Positions 41,675 through 52,635 of a DNA stretch of 64,000 nucleotides are shown piece after piece. The stretch's first letter is position 1, and every line of letters starts with the position of its first letter. The notes under the pieces were generated by a model. That model searched no databases, was not told the DNA's origin, and was given only the letters and a program-made list of their open reading frames with translations. The stretch is from Skeletonema tropicum (taxonomy: Eukaryota; Bacillariophyta; Thalassiosirophyceae; Thalassiosirales; Thalassiosiraceae), in NCBI GenBank assembly GCA_037178625.1, contig CM074128.1, positions 62,001-126,000 of the forward strand, in the 5' to 3' direction. The translations under genes were made by a program, and so were the position numbers.

Positions 41675-42685
41675 TCAACGTCTCACCGGATCACTCTCAC
41701 TCACAAACTCGTCTCCATCACTCAATCCATCCCCATCACTATCTGGATTCATCGGGTCCAAACCCAATTGCACCTCAAGTTCATCACTCAAACCATCTCC
41801 ATCCGAGTCTTTTGTCGGACTGTGCCGTAGTAAACTCTGTTTGACTAATGTGTCAGTTGATAAGAATATTGCGGCCAATCCTGCGCAGAGGCCGAGGCAG
41901 ACAATTATAGTTGCAATAGTCACGCACTTGTTCCTTGACATGCACCTTGACCTGCGTTGTCTCTTGTGTGGAGGATATGGTTGCACTTGCTCTTGCTCTT
42001 TCTCTTGTGGAAAAGGTAAGGCAACTGTTTCAATGGCAAAGTCATCTTCATCAATGATGTCATCTTGCAAGTGTGCATAAGATTGAGGAGGCGGTTGAGA
42101 CTTGTGAGATGGAGAAGGCTGAATTGCGATGCTGTCACCTCCTCCTCTTGCTGCTGCCTGTGATGTACTACGCTGCACAGCAATATCTTCCGGTTGATCT
42201 ACCGGTACAACATCATTGACATTACCACTTTTTGAATTGACAGATGTACGAGATTGAGACGGCTGGATGAGGTTGTTGGTGACGATGGTACTAGTTCCAG
42301 CGGTGGCGGCCTGCGATGATGTGCTACGCTCCACGTCAATGAGGCTGTTTTTGTTGGTTTTTTCATCCTCATCCTCATCCTTCACAGCATCTGTCGTTGC
42401 AAGAGACGACAATGCGGTCGTCGCAAGAGACGATACGCGATTTAAACTCTCATAAGACGAGGTACGTAGAAAACTAGTAAGTTTATCTGTTGTTTGCGTA
42501 GTATCGTCTAGGAACTGTGCCAGCATATTTGCGTCGGGAGGAGGAAGTAATTTTGGTGCTTCTTCATCGGTAGAAGAAGACGGGCGGTTCACGTCGATGT
42601 GACAACAGGCGATTTCGTATCCAGCTGTAGCATCATCATCGTCGTCCTCACGCTGTTCTTCTTTGGATGATTTTGGGATCATCAT
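41675..42685 (-). CDS. Single-pass membrane protein with TSP3-like calcium motif (336 aa)
   Basis: It starts MMIPKSSKEEQREDDDD. The CCHIDVN segment replaces CCPIQLN. A Ser/Gln/Thr-rich, acidic region runs to about residue 235. A basic stretch (KRQRRSRCMSRNK) precedes the membrane segment CVTIATIIVCLGLCAGLAAI. The calcium motif reads DSDGDGLSDELEVQLGLDP then MNPDSDGDGLSDGDE, ending SESDPVRR. There is no expanded internal repeat, unlike its neighbour at 39633-40805. Regularly spaced Asp residues suit calcium binding, as in thrombospondin type 3 repeats. The partner and process are unknown. Confidence 0.8.
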   Translation of the reverse strand: MMIPKSSKEEQREDDDDDATAGYEIACCHIDVNRPSSSTDEEAPKLLPPPDANMLAQFLDDTTQTTDKLTSFLRTSSYESLNRVSSLATTALSSLATTDAVKDEDEDEKTNKNSLIDVERSTSSQAATAGTSTIVTNNLIQPSQSRTSVNSKSGNVNDVVPVDQPEDIAVQRSTSQAAARGGGDSIAIQPSPSHKSQPPPQSYAHLQDDIIDEDDFAIETVALPFPQEKEQEQVQPYPPHKRQRRSRCMSRNKCVTIATIIVCLGLCAGLAAIFLSTDTLVKQSLLRHSPTKDSDGDGLSDELEVQLGLDPMNPDSDGDGLSDGDEFVSESDPVRR

Positions 42686-42808
42686 CTTGACAGATCAATG
42701 GAGTTTCTTTACTCTTTCTACTCTTTATGGAAGGGAGGTAGGATCGAAAGTAATGAGAGTGATCATGAGAGCAAGCAATGGAACAAGCAATGGAACAAGA
42801 AAATGTAC

Positions 42809-42844
42809 GAGCCGTTGGGTGCGTTGACTTCATTCAACGCTTTC
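42809..42844 (-). promoter_or_regulatory. Bipartite upstream motif of the membrane/TSP3 family
   Basis: GAGCCGTT (42809-42816) and CAACGCTTTC (42835-42844) on the plus strand, ending 124 bp from the ATG at 42685. Confidence 0.55.
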
Positions 42845-42885
42845 TCGTCGATTTTTAAATTTTTAGGGGGCACTTGCACTTTATG

Positions 42886-44987
42886 ATGCGACACTGAAAA
42901 GATACCTGTCTCGCACCATGTGTTCTTCGTTCTTCAATAACCCTCGAAACTCTACGATGCGACACAATGGAAGATGCCGTCTTATAATGATCCAGATCCA
43001 GTGGCGGGAATGATTATGGCGGGGAAACGGTTGTGGTTCGGCCTGAGCCAAACCACAGCCATAATCGTCAAACCACTCCCCAGGTCGCTACTTCTATGCC
43101 ATGAACATATTCGCCCATAGCAATTAATCTATAGAATGAACACTCTACTATACTCCTGCTACAGCTGCGTTCATCCCGGTACCCAAGTTGCCACGAAGAA
43201 GACTAATTTCCACTGAATTAAGGGAGCGCCGCCCACCCCTTCATCGACCGATGCTTTGACTGCTACGACGGCGGTGGCAACAGGAGGAGTCGATTAATCA
43301 ACACTCTCCAATGCAGCACCTTCAATCAATTTGGGGCTGGGCATAAGTCATAGAAAGAAGACTCTACAAATAGACTGAGCGGGGCGAACAAAATTGAATG
43401 TCTCCATGGATAACTCGACGATGCGCAGTGTGGCATAGATCTACTCATGAGTTTGTCTAAGAAACAATGATGGAAGAGAATCAATCAACCAATACATTGA
43501 TCATTTTCGATGCATTTTGGTGATAGACGCAGTGAATTATTCATCGACATTTTCTTATCAAATTTAGTCGCTACGAAGGAGAAGAGACGCTCTCAATCGA
43601 AGCGAACGCAAGAAACTAGCCCAAAATACCAAGCTAGAGGCAGAACAGGTCATAGAGAAGAGTGATAACATCATTTTTCGTCCATTCTTTCGTCTTCTTT
43701 GGTATCTGACTTGTGGAGGGAATATCTTTTCCGGAGTGACTCTAAGCAACATGAATGTCCCTTAAATCTAGTTTTACCTAACGCCTCTCGCGGTATGCGG
43801 CCGCTTCAGCAACGTTGCTCGTTCGTTGTTTAGAGAAGTTGTCGAGCACAGTATGTTCGACGAAGTACTTTATCTCATCCACGAAGAAGACATCGAGGAA
43901 ACTCAACATGAGGCAGGGTCAAAGAGATCATTGAACGCCAACTTGTGGAGCGGGAGGAGCGTGGTATCACCTCATTATTCAATAAGCTGCGCTCCACGAC
44001 CTCAATATCTTCGGTGGAGTAGGCTCGGCTGCACATCTCTGCGAACAGATCACTTCTAGGCGACAAAAATTGATCTCGGTGGCAACATACAATGCCGTGT
44101 TGTGCGACTTTGAGAAGCTGAAGCTTACTATGTTTCAAGAGCACATCGGATACAGCTCTTAGCTCCCACAGCGTTGACATTGGCAGAGTTGAAGATACTT
44201 GTGCATGCTGTGGAGGTGAAGAGGAATCGATTGACCATCTCAATCTCAACCACAGATGACAGTGGTCGACAAAGTGGTGGCACAAGATGACCAACCTCTA
44301 TCAAGCACCGCCTTTGCGCACTTCTTTCAGCCATACTACGTCTTCTAGAATCGTTTACAACACTCCATGATCTGGTGGGACGCTTTCGTAACAGCTCTTC
44401 ATTGATCCGTGTCAAGAAGTTGGAAAATTGATCTCATTTCATCTCGCTCAAGACCTCCGCATCGGCATCCGAACATGCCGGACTTATCCATCATCCCCCC
44501 TACACTTGTACCGCACATCATTCCACCAAAGATTTCCGCAGCTGCTGATCTTTTAAGTATCTTAACGCCATCTTCCCTGTATGAGAAGGTGGTGACCTGC
44601 TCTCTCTCTCTCTCTCTCTCATGACGACGAGGATTTCAGCCACGACCACTGTGTCTCTGGATAACCTCTTTACTATCGGCTGTGATGCTATTATTCAATG
44701 GTGGAATGATAAGGCCGATGCTTGCCATCCTCGTGTGCAACAATGTGCCCGCCTTGGTAGAGCCCTCTATCTATCTTCGATCTTGCTCATTACATTGAAT
44801 TGAAAGAGCGCAAAGGCCGTATGCGATCTAAAGAGGAAGTAATGGATTTCAGTTTGTGGCATGTTTGACTTATTCTTTCACCTCTTTTTGAACGCTCAGG
44901 TATTAGATCCGGCGTTCCATTCAGAGCAATTCAGTCCAGTCATTGCACCAGTAGAGTCTCTCCACTCAACTGGTTGCAGTTCTCTCT
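42886..44987. other. No recognisable gene
   Basis: Only short open frames are present. A plus-strand piece near 43915-44025 (VKEIIERQLVEREERGITSL) looks coding-like but has no start and no recognised family. There is a (CT)n run at 44600-44620. Confidence 0.45.
44600..44620. repeat. (CT)n microsatellite
   Basis: About ten uninterrupted CT dinucleotides. Confidence 0.95.
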
Positions 44988-47012
44988 AGAAGCTCCTCAT
45001 ACGCCATCGACGACGATAGATACGATGCGGTGGACTGTCGTGCTGCGGGCCAGCCCCAATTGGACCTCCAGATCAGCTACGAGGCTGTAGCATCGCTTCA
45101 ACATACTCAAACCGTCTGCGCAGTGCTAATGTGCTTCTATACTATCATCGCAAAGTGTAATGGGCAACTAGAAGCTCCTCATATGCCATCGACGACGATA
45201 GATAGGATGTGGTGGACTGTCGTGCTGCGGGCCAGCCCCAATTGGACCTCGCAGATCAGCTGATCAGCTATGAAAAGGGTGGAAACCAACAACAGATAAC
45301 CAAATCTATTCAATTGCCTTCTCTCATTGCATGCTATGTTAGCGTTCGCCTCTGACGTCTGATGTCATCACCTCACTCGATCTTGCGGCAGCTGCTCGCT
45401 GTGTAGGATAAGTCGAGTTGGGCTATATCAATCTTGCTGAGACGTATGTTGACATCTGTGATCATAATAGCAACCTTCAGCCTCCATGCTCTACTTCACC
45501 TCATCTTCACTGTGTCATCGGGTGGTACTGATACTGACCACTAATTCTATGTCTCTCTCTCTGAATTGCTATCGCTACTGCTACTCTTCGCGTAATAGGA
45601 GCAGTGGACTTCGTGATGTGGTTGTTTGCGACAAGTTGTTCCGAAATGTATCATCTATCATCATTGATAGGCCTATCTCGCAGATCTACCAATCTGTTCC
45701 GCCCCTATCACTCCATTTCACGCAAAGAAAATGACGGAGTATGCTTATTATCATTCATCGATACTCCAAGTCAACCTGTTCCCTTTTCTTTTCTGTAAGA
45801 GTGACTTCTTGCACTTTTCATGGCGTCTCTCTTGTAGTTTCATTTGTCAAATACACCTCTTTTCCACCACCATAAAGCATCGTCTCTTTTTCTCCCAGAC
45901 CTTCTACTCTGCATGCTTAACATCGTTCATCGATACTCCAAATCAACCTTCGTCACCTTCTTTCTCGCCAGAATGGCTGTCATGTATTTTTCACTGCCCT
46001 CTACCTGCATTTTTCAGACGACAAAACAATGAGAATGCCTTGCCTTGCATTTCCCCCTTTGTACTAGCTCATTGTACAATGCACATCAAAGCTGTATAAC
46101 TGCCTGTGCTATCGTCTCTCCTATTAATTGGACTTCGAAAACTACATATATCTTCAAAAAGTGGACTGCAACTGGTTGCAGTTCTCTCCACAGACAGCAC
46201 AGTCGCGACGAGCCCATCACTCCCAATTTAGAATATTAAGCCAGCCTTGATTAACAAAGATTCGTCAATGTTCTCTAACCTCTGCACCAAGGCATTGTGG
46301 GTCCTCTTCTAATTCTGAGATGGATACATCCCCAATCCCAAAATAATAATTACCACCACACCCACATGCTCGGCCAATTTGAACCAGTGTGTTGACTTGT
46401 ATGAGTATATGAATATTCAGCAATAATTTACACCCCCTGAATCAGCAATCACTTCATAGTAACGTGTCGATGATTATCGAGTCGAGGAAGAGGAGCAGCA
46501 GACGAATGACCATCGAAAATAGAAGCGATAGCACGATATTCGGCCTTCGGCCGTGCCGCAGCCGTTCGCTGCCAATTGCGGGCGAATGGAACGAAACGAA
46601 ACACCGGCTGCACCCCGAATGTATCACGAGGTGTTAGAGAAGGGGAAAAGTTGTTGATGGCTCGTCATTATTATTGTTAATGGTGTCTACTACGGCCGAA
46701 ACCGTCATGGTTTGGTGATTTTTTTGATATTGTCGTACTGGTTTGGCTTTGGCTGAGAGTTAGTGTGGGCTTAGTGTGGGGCTTTACCTCTAGAGAGGTT
46801 ATTTCTGTGCTACGGTAAAGTAAGTATCACTGGTATTTTGAACAAGAAAAGCATCTGTGAATGGCTGGAAAAAGTGTGGGTTGTGCTGAATACTTACTTA
46901 TAATATGAATGATGTGGCCCAGCCGTAACCAATCCCGCCACTAGATATCTGCTACTAGCGTAATGTACCTGGAAGAGAGTAAGTGGCGAGTTAGTCCAAC
47001 TGACTTGATAGG

Positions 47013-47020
47013 TGACGTCA
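47013..47020. promoter_or_regulatory. TGACGTCA (CRE-like) site, unit 1
   Basis: A perfect palindromic CRE/ATF-type bZIP site about 240 bp upstream of the ATG at 47260. TGACGT cores are known CO2/cAMP-responsive elements in diatoms. Function here is inference. Confidence 0.45.
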
Positions 47021-47259
47021 TGCCCGGTACTCGATCGCTAAAATCGCTTCAAAAAGCCACCGGCAACCGGCAACCGGCATGCAATCATCAATCATGCCAC
47101 ACCCACACCCACATCTCTGTCTTCGGATAGATCAATCATGTTGCCAGCCACCGCTGTACTTCTCTGCCGCTCAATCATGGGTTCATTTACACTTGTCGCC
47201 GCTGAAGTAGCTCATATTTCAGTTTGCTTTTGCTTGCTCTTTGGTCAAACAGAACTACG

Positions 47260-48972
47260 ATGGCTTCTTATTCATCGATTACAGTTGCTGGCGGCAAACG
47301 CTACAAGCAATCATCAGCCGACCGCAGTGATGCTATCTCTTCAAATGGCAATCATGGCAGCACGAAGCAGCCTCCCGCTAAGATCCAACCTTATCATTAT
47401 CAAGGCATTCCCGTCAACGATGGAAAGAAAAGAAAACAGGAGGCACCTGCTAATCACTTGGGCTCCGTTTCATCACTCAGCCCTGGCATCGTTGCCTTTC
47501 AACCGCCGATCTTTAAATTTCGTGCATCGTTTGAGGTTCTTAAAAATATTCCAAACACCATCATCAACTTCAAAAACAACAGCTTCAACTTCAACAACAA
47601 CAGCAGCAGCAGCAGCAAACGTGCCGCATTTTCTGAAAGCAATTCTTCAGCAGAACCTGCTACCAAAAGAGTAAAGTCAATCATACCTACCCCTACGCAG
47701 GCAGCACCAAAGGTGTTGCGCAAGAAGAAGTGCCGCTCCTACAATGGTCGTAAAAAGAGGAGTCCTTCAGTTGATGAGAATGAAGCGTCCCCAGCGATAT
47801 TTGCCTACAAAGACAAAGGCAAAGCTACTAATGCAACAACTGCTCCAACTAAAGTCACAGTCACAGCTACAGCTACAGCTTCGAGGTCGAGGGCGCATGT
47901 TCCAAACAAAAAGCGCAGATCTGATGATTCAATGAATGAAATTGAAATGGGAGCACCTCTCCAAAGGAAGAAAATCGCCCAGCAACAGAGTGCCGATGAG
48001 CCAGTCCAGAGCGATGTACCAATCTTTCGTCATGGTGGTTATACAGCGGCTGCCAAGGTGGATTCCAACGCTGATATGCAGGTTGATTCCAACCAAGAAA
48101 CCACCGATTACTATTGCTCTTCTTCTAGCGACGAAGATTCGCTCGCTGGTTTGTCGTTCCTTCCTGATACACCTATGGACTATTCATCTGAATCTGACTC
48201 CGAAGAAGGTTCTCTGGAGTCCACCAGCCGCCAAGATTGGGATGCTCGTATGAGCAATGATGATGCTGCAACGATCATTCAGGCCTTCATTAGAGGCATC
48301 AGCGCTCGCACGATGAAGCCAAGGGCCAGGCCACAAGCGGAGTTTGCTACTAATCAAGGCCAAGAATGGGAAATGGAAGAGGAAAATGATAATCATGTTG
48401 ATTATGCAGCAACATCTACTGAAGACGCATCTTCCAGCATTGAGACTGCTACTGAGGAGGAAGCCGACTTCTCATCGCAAACATCTGGAGAAATGGAAGA
48501 GGAAGATGATAATGATGCAGATACAGCAACATCTACTGATACTACCGTGGAGGAAGCCAACGATGGCGATGTTGGTGGGGTTGTTGATGAGGATGCAATT
48601 GAGTTGGCACCTCAGGGAAAAGCTGTTGAAGAGGGTGATGAAAGAGAGGACGAAGTTGTTGCGGACAACAGGGTCCAGCCACAATTAGAGTTTGATGTGG
48701 CTCACAATACTGCCGATGAAGATGATAAAGATGCATCTTCCAGCAGCGATACTACCGTGGAGGAAGCCAACGATGGCGATAGTGGTGCATCTCTCGAAGC
48801 GGAAGAAGTCAATGAGCAAATATCCAATGTATTGGCTCAAACCATCTCGGCAGTTGAAAGGAGGGAGAGAAAGGAGCGCTCTTATCTTCGTGAAAAAGCA
48901 AGGCTTGAATGCACATTAGATGGAGATTATTGGCGAAGGCCCACTCGTCGTCGCAAAATCGTGCGAGTGTGA
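47260..48972 (+). CDS. Acidic low-complexity IQ-motif protein, unit 1 (570 aa)
   Basis: The start MASYSSITVAGGKRY at 47260 is the first in-frame ATG (context ACTACGATGG). Features: a Ser/Asn run of variable length (about 107-120), basic clusters that look like nuclear localisation signals (RKKKCRSYNGRKKR near 154-167, PNKKRR near 216), and an IQ motif IIQAFIRGISAR (339-350) fitting the calmodulin-binding IQxxxRGxxxR pattern. Two acidic repeats built on GEMEEEDDN...ATST...VEEANDGD follow, then a basic C-terminus (RRERKERSYLREKAR, then WRRPTRRRKIVRV). No enzyme domain is visible. A nuclear, calmodulin-regulated scaffold is one possibility. The gene is repeated once per tandem unit. Confidence 0.75.
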   Translation: MASYSSITVAGGKRYKQSSADRSDAISSNGNHGSTKQPPAKIQPYHYQGIPVNDGKKRKQEAPANHLGSVSSLSPGIVAFQPPIFKFRASFEVLKNIPNTIINFKNNSFNFNNNSSSSSKRAAFSESNSSAEPATKRVKSIIPTPTQAAPKVLRKKKCRSYNGRKKRSPSVDENEASPAIFAYKDKGKATNATTAPTKVTVTATATASRSRAHVPNKKRRSDDSMNEIEMGAPLQRKKIAQQQSADEPVQSDVPIFRHGGYTAAAKVDSNADMQVDSNQETTDYYCSSSSDEDSLAGLSFLPDTPMDYSSESDSEEGSLESTSRQDWDARMSNDDAATIIQAFIRGISARTMKPRARPQAEFATNQGQEWEMEEENDNHVDYAATSTEDASSSIETATEEEADFSSQTSGEMEEEDDNDADTATSTDTTVEEANDGDVGGVVDEDAIELAPQGKAVEEGDEREDEVVADNRVQPQLEFDVAHNTADEDDKDASSSSDTTVEEANDGDSGASLEAEEVNEQISNVLAQTISAVERRERKERSYLREKARLECTLDGDYWRRPTRRRKIVRV

Positions 48973-49338
48973 AGAAACAAAAGGCAGTACTTTGTCATGC
49001 AATTCTATGTTCCGTGTTCTGGTCGCTGTGTGAGTGTTGTTCAGTGCAAGTGGGGGAAGGGTAAGTAAGCTCGTGAGCGAGTGAGGATATGCAACGTGAT
49101 TATGAGATATTTTGTATGGCGGATCCAAGATGTATGCTGGACGCTGTTTCTTGTCGATGGTATCAATCGTATCCGGTGTGATCATGGCTATGTTTGCCGT
49201 TTTGAGGTTGGGCCTCCAAAAGTTCAAGTGGGACTCGAGGAAGAGTATAACTTCCATCTTATCTTGTTGTTATGAAGGTCAGTAACCAGGCTGACCAAGT
49301 TGGATATGGCAAGTTCTTTTATGCCTGGGTGTGAAGAT

Positions 49339-49362
49339 AGGGTTAGGATTAATCCTAACCCT
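49339..49362. repeat. 24-bp palindrome of telomere-like sequence, unit 1
   Basis: A perfect inverted repeat of AGGGTTAGGATT, followed by AACCCC. It contains TTAGGG-type telomere words head-to-head. Confidence 0.85.
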
Positions 49363-52300
49363 AACCCCAAAGTTAATCCCTCCTTCGCTCTGTGCGGAGG
49401 AGGTGCGAGTCCTGGTTTCTCGTGCTGATTGTTGACGAATCCATTTTGGATTAAAAGATCAGAATGCCTTGTGCATTAGAACGTATCCCTCTTCACACCC
49501 GCTGATTTATCAGCTATCCTCTCTGTGGTTTCGATTTTGCTGGTTCTGCGGGCAGTTTTTACTTTGGCGAATGAACTTACTGGAGAATCCACACCTCTCG
49601 TTGGCAAGTATGACTTTGTTCTCCGATGGATGTTGCTTTGGTATTCAAGTCAAGAATAGTTTGGGGCATCTTTGGGTTGTTTCCGCTGGGTTTGTGGGCG
49701 TTGGATGCAATCCTTCTCGCTGGGCTTACTCACTGTCGGTTTATTGGACATGCTGATCACACACAATCACACACACGCGACAAATGCTCAGGAATCTCCG
49801 TCTTCACACATGACATCACTACCGACCACCGATATGCCGCATCGCAAAACTCCTTCACCTTCTTGAACAAAAAAAGACCAACGACTTCTACCTCTTCACC
49901 ACTTTGGACTTACTTACAACGACTTCAAATGAAACATTGACTTGGAAAGAAAGCAAAAACTGAAAAGAAAACAATAACAAAGCAAATCAATAAGTAGAAT
50001 AAAAATAGTCAAAAAAGGAAAACCACAAATCCGACTAATTCAATCTACTTATCTCGTCTTTGAAGGCAACACTCGCCTCTAGTGCCCAAGCTTCTAACGA
50101 ATCAACTATTTCAACGACTTTGAGAATTCGTACTACATGAGAAAACATTAAGCATTCTCAATAGGTATCGGGTGATAGCTGACATACGCACATCAAATCC
50201 CAACCAACTATCTACTCAACAGGGCACTCCCAAGACTTCATAATTCTCAGATCAGCTAATCAGCTATGAGGCTGTATCATCGCTTCAACATACTCAAACC
50301 GTCTGCGCAGTGCTAATGCGCTTCTATACTATCATCGCAAAGTTTAATGAGCCACTAGAAGCTCCTCATACGCATATCGACGACGATAGATAGGATGTGG
50401 TGGACTGTCGTGCTGCGTGTCAGCCCCAATTGGACCTCTCAGATCAGCTAATCAGCCACGAGGCTGTAGCATCGCTTCAACATACTCAAACCGTCTGCGC
50501 AGTGCTAATGTGCTTCTATACTATCATCGCAAAGTGTAATGGGCAACTAGAAGCTCCTCATATGCCATCGACGACGATAGATAGGATGTGGTGGACTGTC
50601 GTGCTGCGGGCCAGCCCCAATTGGACCTCGCAGATCAGCTGATCAGCTATGAAAAGGGTGGAAACCAACAACAGATAACCAAATCTATTCAATTGCCTTC
50701 TCTCATTGCATGCTATGTTAGCGTTCGCCTCTGACGTCTGATGTCATCACCTCACTCGATCTTGCGGCAGCTGCTCGCTGTGTAGGATAAGTCGAGTTGG
50801 GCTATATCAATCTTGCTGAGACGTATGTTGACATCTGTGATCATAATAGCAACCTTCAGCCTCCATGCTCTACTTCACCTCATCTTCACTGTGTCATCGG
50901 GTGGTACTGATACTGACCACTAATTCTATGTCTCTCTCTCTGAATTGCTATCGCTACTGCTACTCTTCGCGTAATAGGAGCAGTGGACTTCGTGATGTGG
51001 TTGTTTGCGACAAGTTGTTCCGAAATGTATCATCTATCATCATTGATAGGCCTATCTCGCAGATCTACCAATGTGTTCCGCCCCTATCACTCCATTTCAC
51101 GCAAAGAAAATGACGGAGTATGCTTATTATCATTCATCGATACTCCAAGTCAACCTGTTCCCTTTTCTTTTCTGTAAGAGTGACTTCTTGCACTTTTCAT
51201 GGCGTCTCTCTTGTAGTTTCATTTGTCAAATACACCTCTTTTCCACCACCATAAAGCATCGTCTCTTTTTCTCCCAGACCTTCTACTCTGCATGCTTAAC
51301 ATCGTTCATCGATACTCCAAATCAACCTTCGTCACCTTCTTTCTCGCCAGAATGGCTGTCATGTATTTTTCACTGCCCTCTACCTGCATTTTTCAGACGA
51401 CAAAACAATGAGAATGCCTTGCCTTGCATTTCCCCCTTTGTACTAGCTCATTGTACAATGCACATCAAAGCTGTATAACTGCCTGTGCTATCGTCTCTCC
51501 TATTAATTGGACTTCGAAAACTACATATATCTTCAAAAAGTGGACTGCAACTGGTTGCAGTTCTCTCCACAGACAGCACAGTCGCGACGAGCCCATCACT
51601 CCCAATTTAGAATATTAAGCCAGCCTTGATTAACAAAGATTCGTCAATGTTCTCTAACCTCTGCACCAAGGCATTGTGGGTCCTCTTCTAATTCTGAGAT
51701 GGATACATCCCCAATCCCAAAATAATAATTACCACCACACCCACATGCTCGGCCAATTTGAACCAGTGTGTTGACTTGTATGAGTATATGAATATTCAGC
51801 AATAATTTACACCCCCTGAATCAGCAATCACTTCATAGTAACGTGTCGATGATTATCGAGTCGAGGAAGAGGAGCAGCAGACGAATGACCATCGAAAATA
51901 GAAGCGATAGCACGATATTCGGCCTTCGGCCGTGCCGCAGCCGTTCGCTGCCAATTGCGGGCGAATGGAACGAAACGAAACACCGGCTGCACCCCGAATG
52001 TATCACGAGGTGTTAGAGAAGGGGAAAAGTTGTTGATGGCTCGTCATTATTATTGTTAATGGTGTCTACTACGGCCGAAACCGTCATGGTTTGGTGATTT
52101 TTTTGATATTGTCGTACTGGTTTGGCTTTGGCTGAGAGTTAGTGTGGGCTTAGTGTGGGGCTTTACCTCTAGAGAGGTTATTTCTGTGCTACGGTAAAGT
52201 AAGTATCACTGGTATTTTGAACAAGAAAAGCATCTGTGAATGGCTGGAAAAAGTGTGGGTTGTGCTGAATACTTACTTATAATATGAATGATGTGGCCCA

Positions 52301-52388
52301 GCCGTAACCAATCCCGCCACTAGATATCTGCTAGCGTAATGTACCTGGAAGAGAGTAAGTGGCGAGTTAGTCCAACTGACTTGATAGG

Positions 52389-52396
52389 TGACGTCA
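52389..52396. promoter_or_regulatory. TGACGTCA (CRE-like) site, unit 2
   Basis: Same site and distance to the gene as in unit 1. Confidence 0.45.
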
Positions 52397-52635
52397 TGCC
52401 CGGTACTCGATCGCTAAAATCGCTTCAAAAAGCCACCGGCAACCGGCAACCGGCATGCAATCATCAATCATGCCACACCCACACCCACATCTCTGTCTTC
52501 GGATAGATCAATCATGTTGCCAGCCACCGCTGTACTTCTCTGCCGCTCAATCATGGGTTCATTTACACTTGTCGCCGCTGAAGTAGCTCATATTTCAGTT
52601 TGCTTTTGCTTGCTCTTTGGTCAAACAGAACTACG

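Larger units (their letters stand above)
44988..50356 (+). repeat. 5.4-kb tandem array, unit 1
   Basis: The units are set at the word AGAAGCTCCTCATACG. Each unit begins inside an internal roughly 182-bp sub-repeat (44988-45169, then a partial second copy from 45170). A long stretch without a recognised gene follows to about 47259, then the IQ-motif gene, then about 1.4 kb of 3' flank with short frames only. The left junction follows CAACTGGTTGCAGTTCTCTC, a word that also occurs inside every unit near 46167. Unit 1 lacks the extra partial sub-repeat seen before units 2-4. Confidence 0.9.

Noticed and set aside
43826..44415. Possible gene in the unassigned region
   Set aside because: Frames are short, on both strands, with no recognised motif or consistent start.
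47138..47674. Overlapping 178-codon ATG frame at the start of each array gene
   Set aside because: Unit 4 has a one-base deletion that breaks this frame while leaving the MASYSS frame intact, and the residues mirror the other frame's low complexity.
48916..49257. Minus-strand 113-codon frame conserved in all array units
   Set aside because: Conservation only reflects near-identity of the units. No motif was found, and it overlaps the gene's 3' end and flank.
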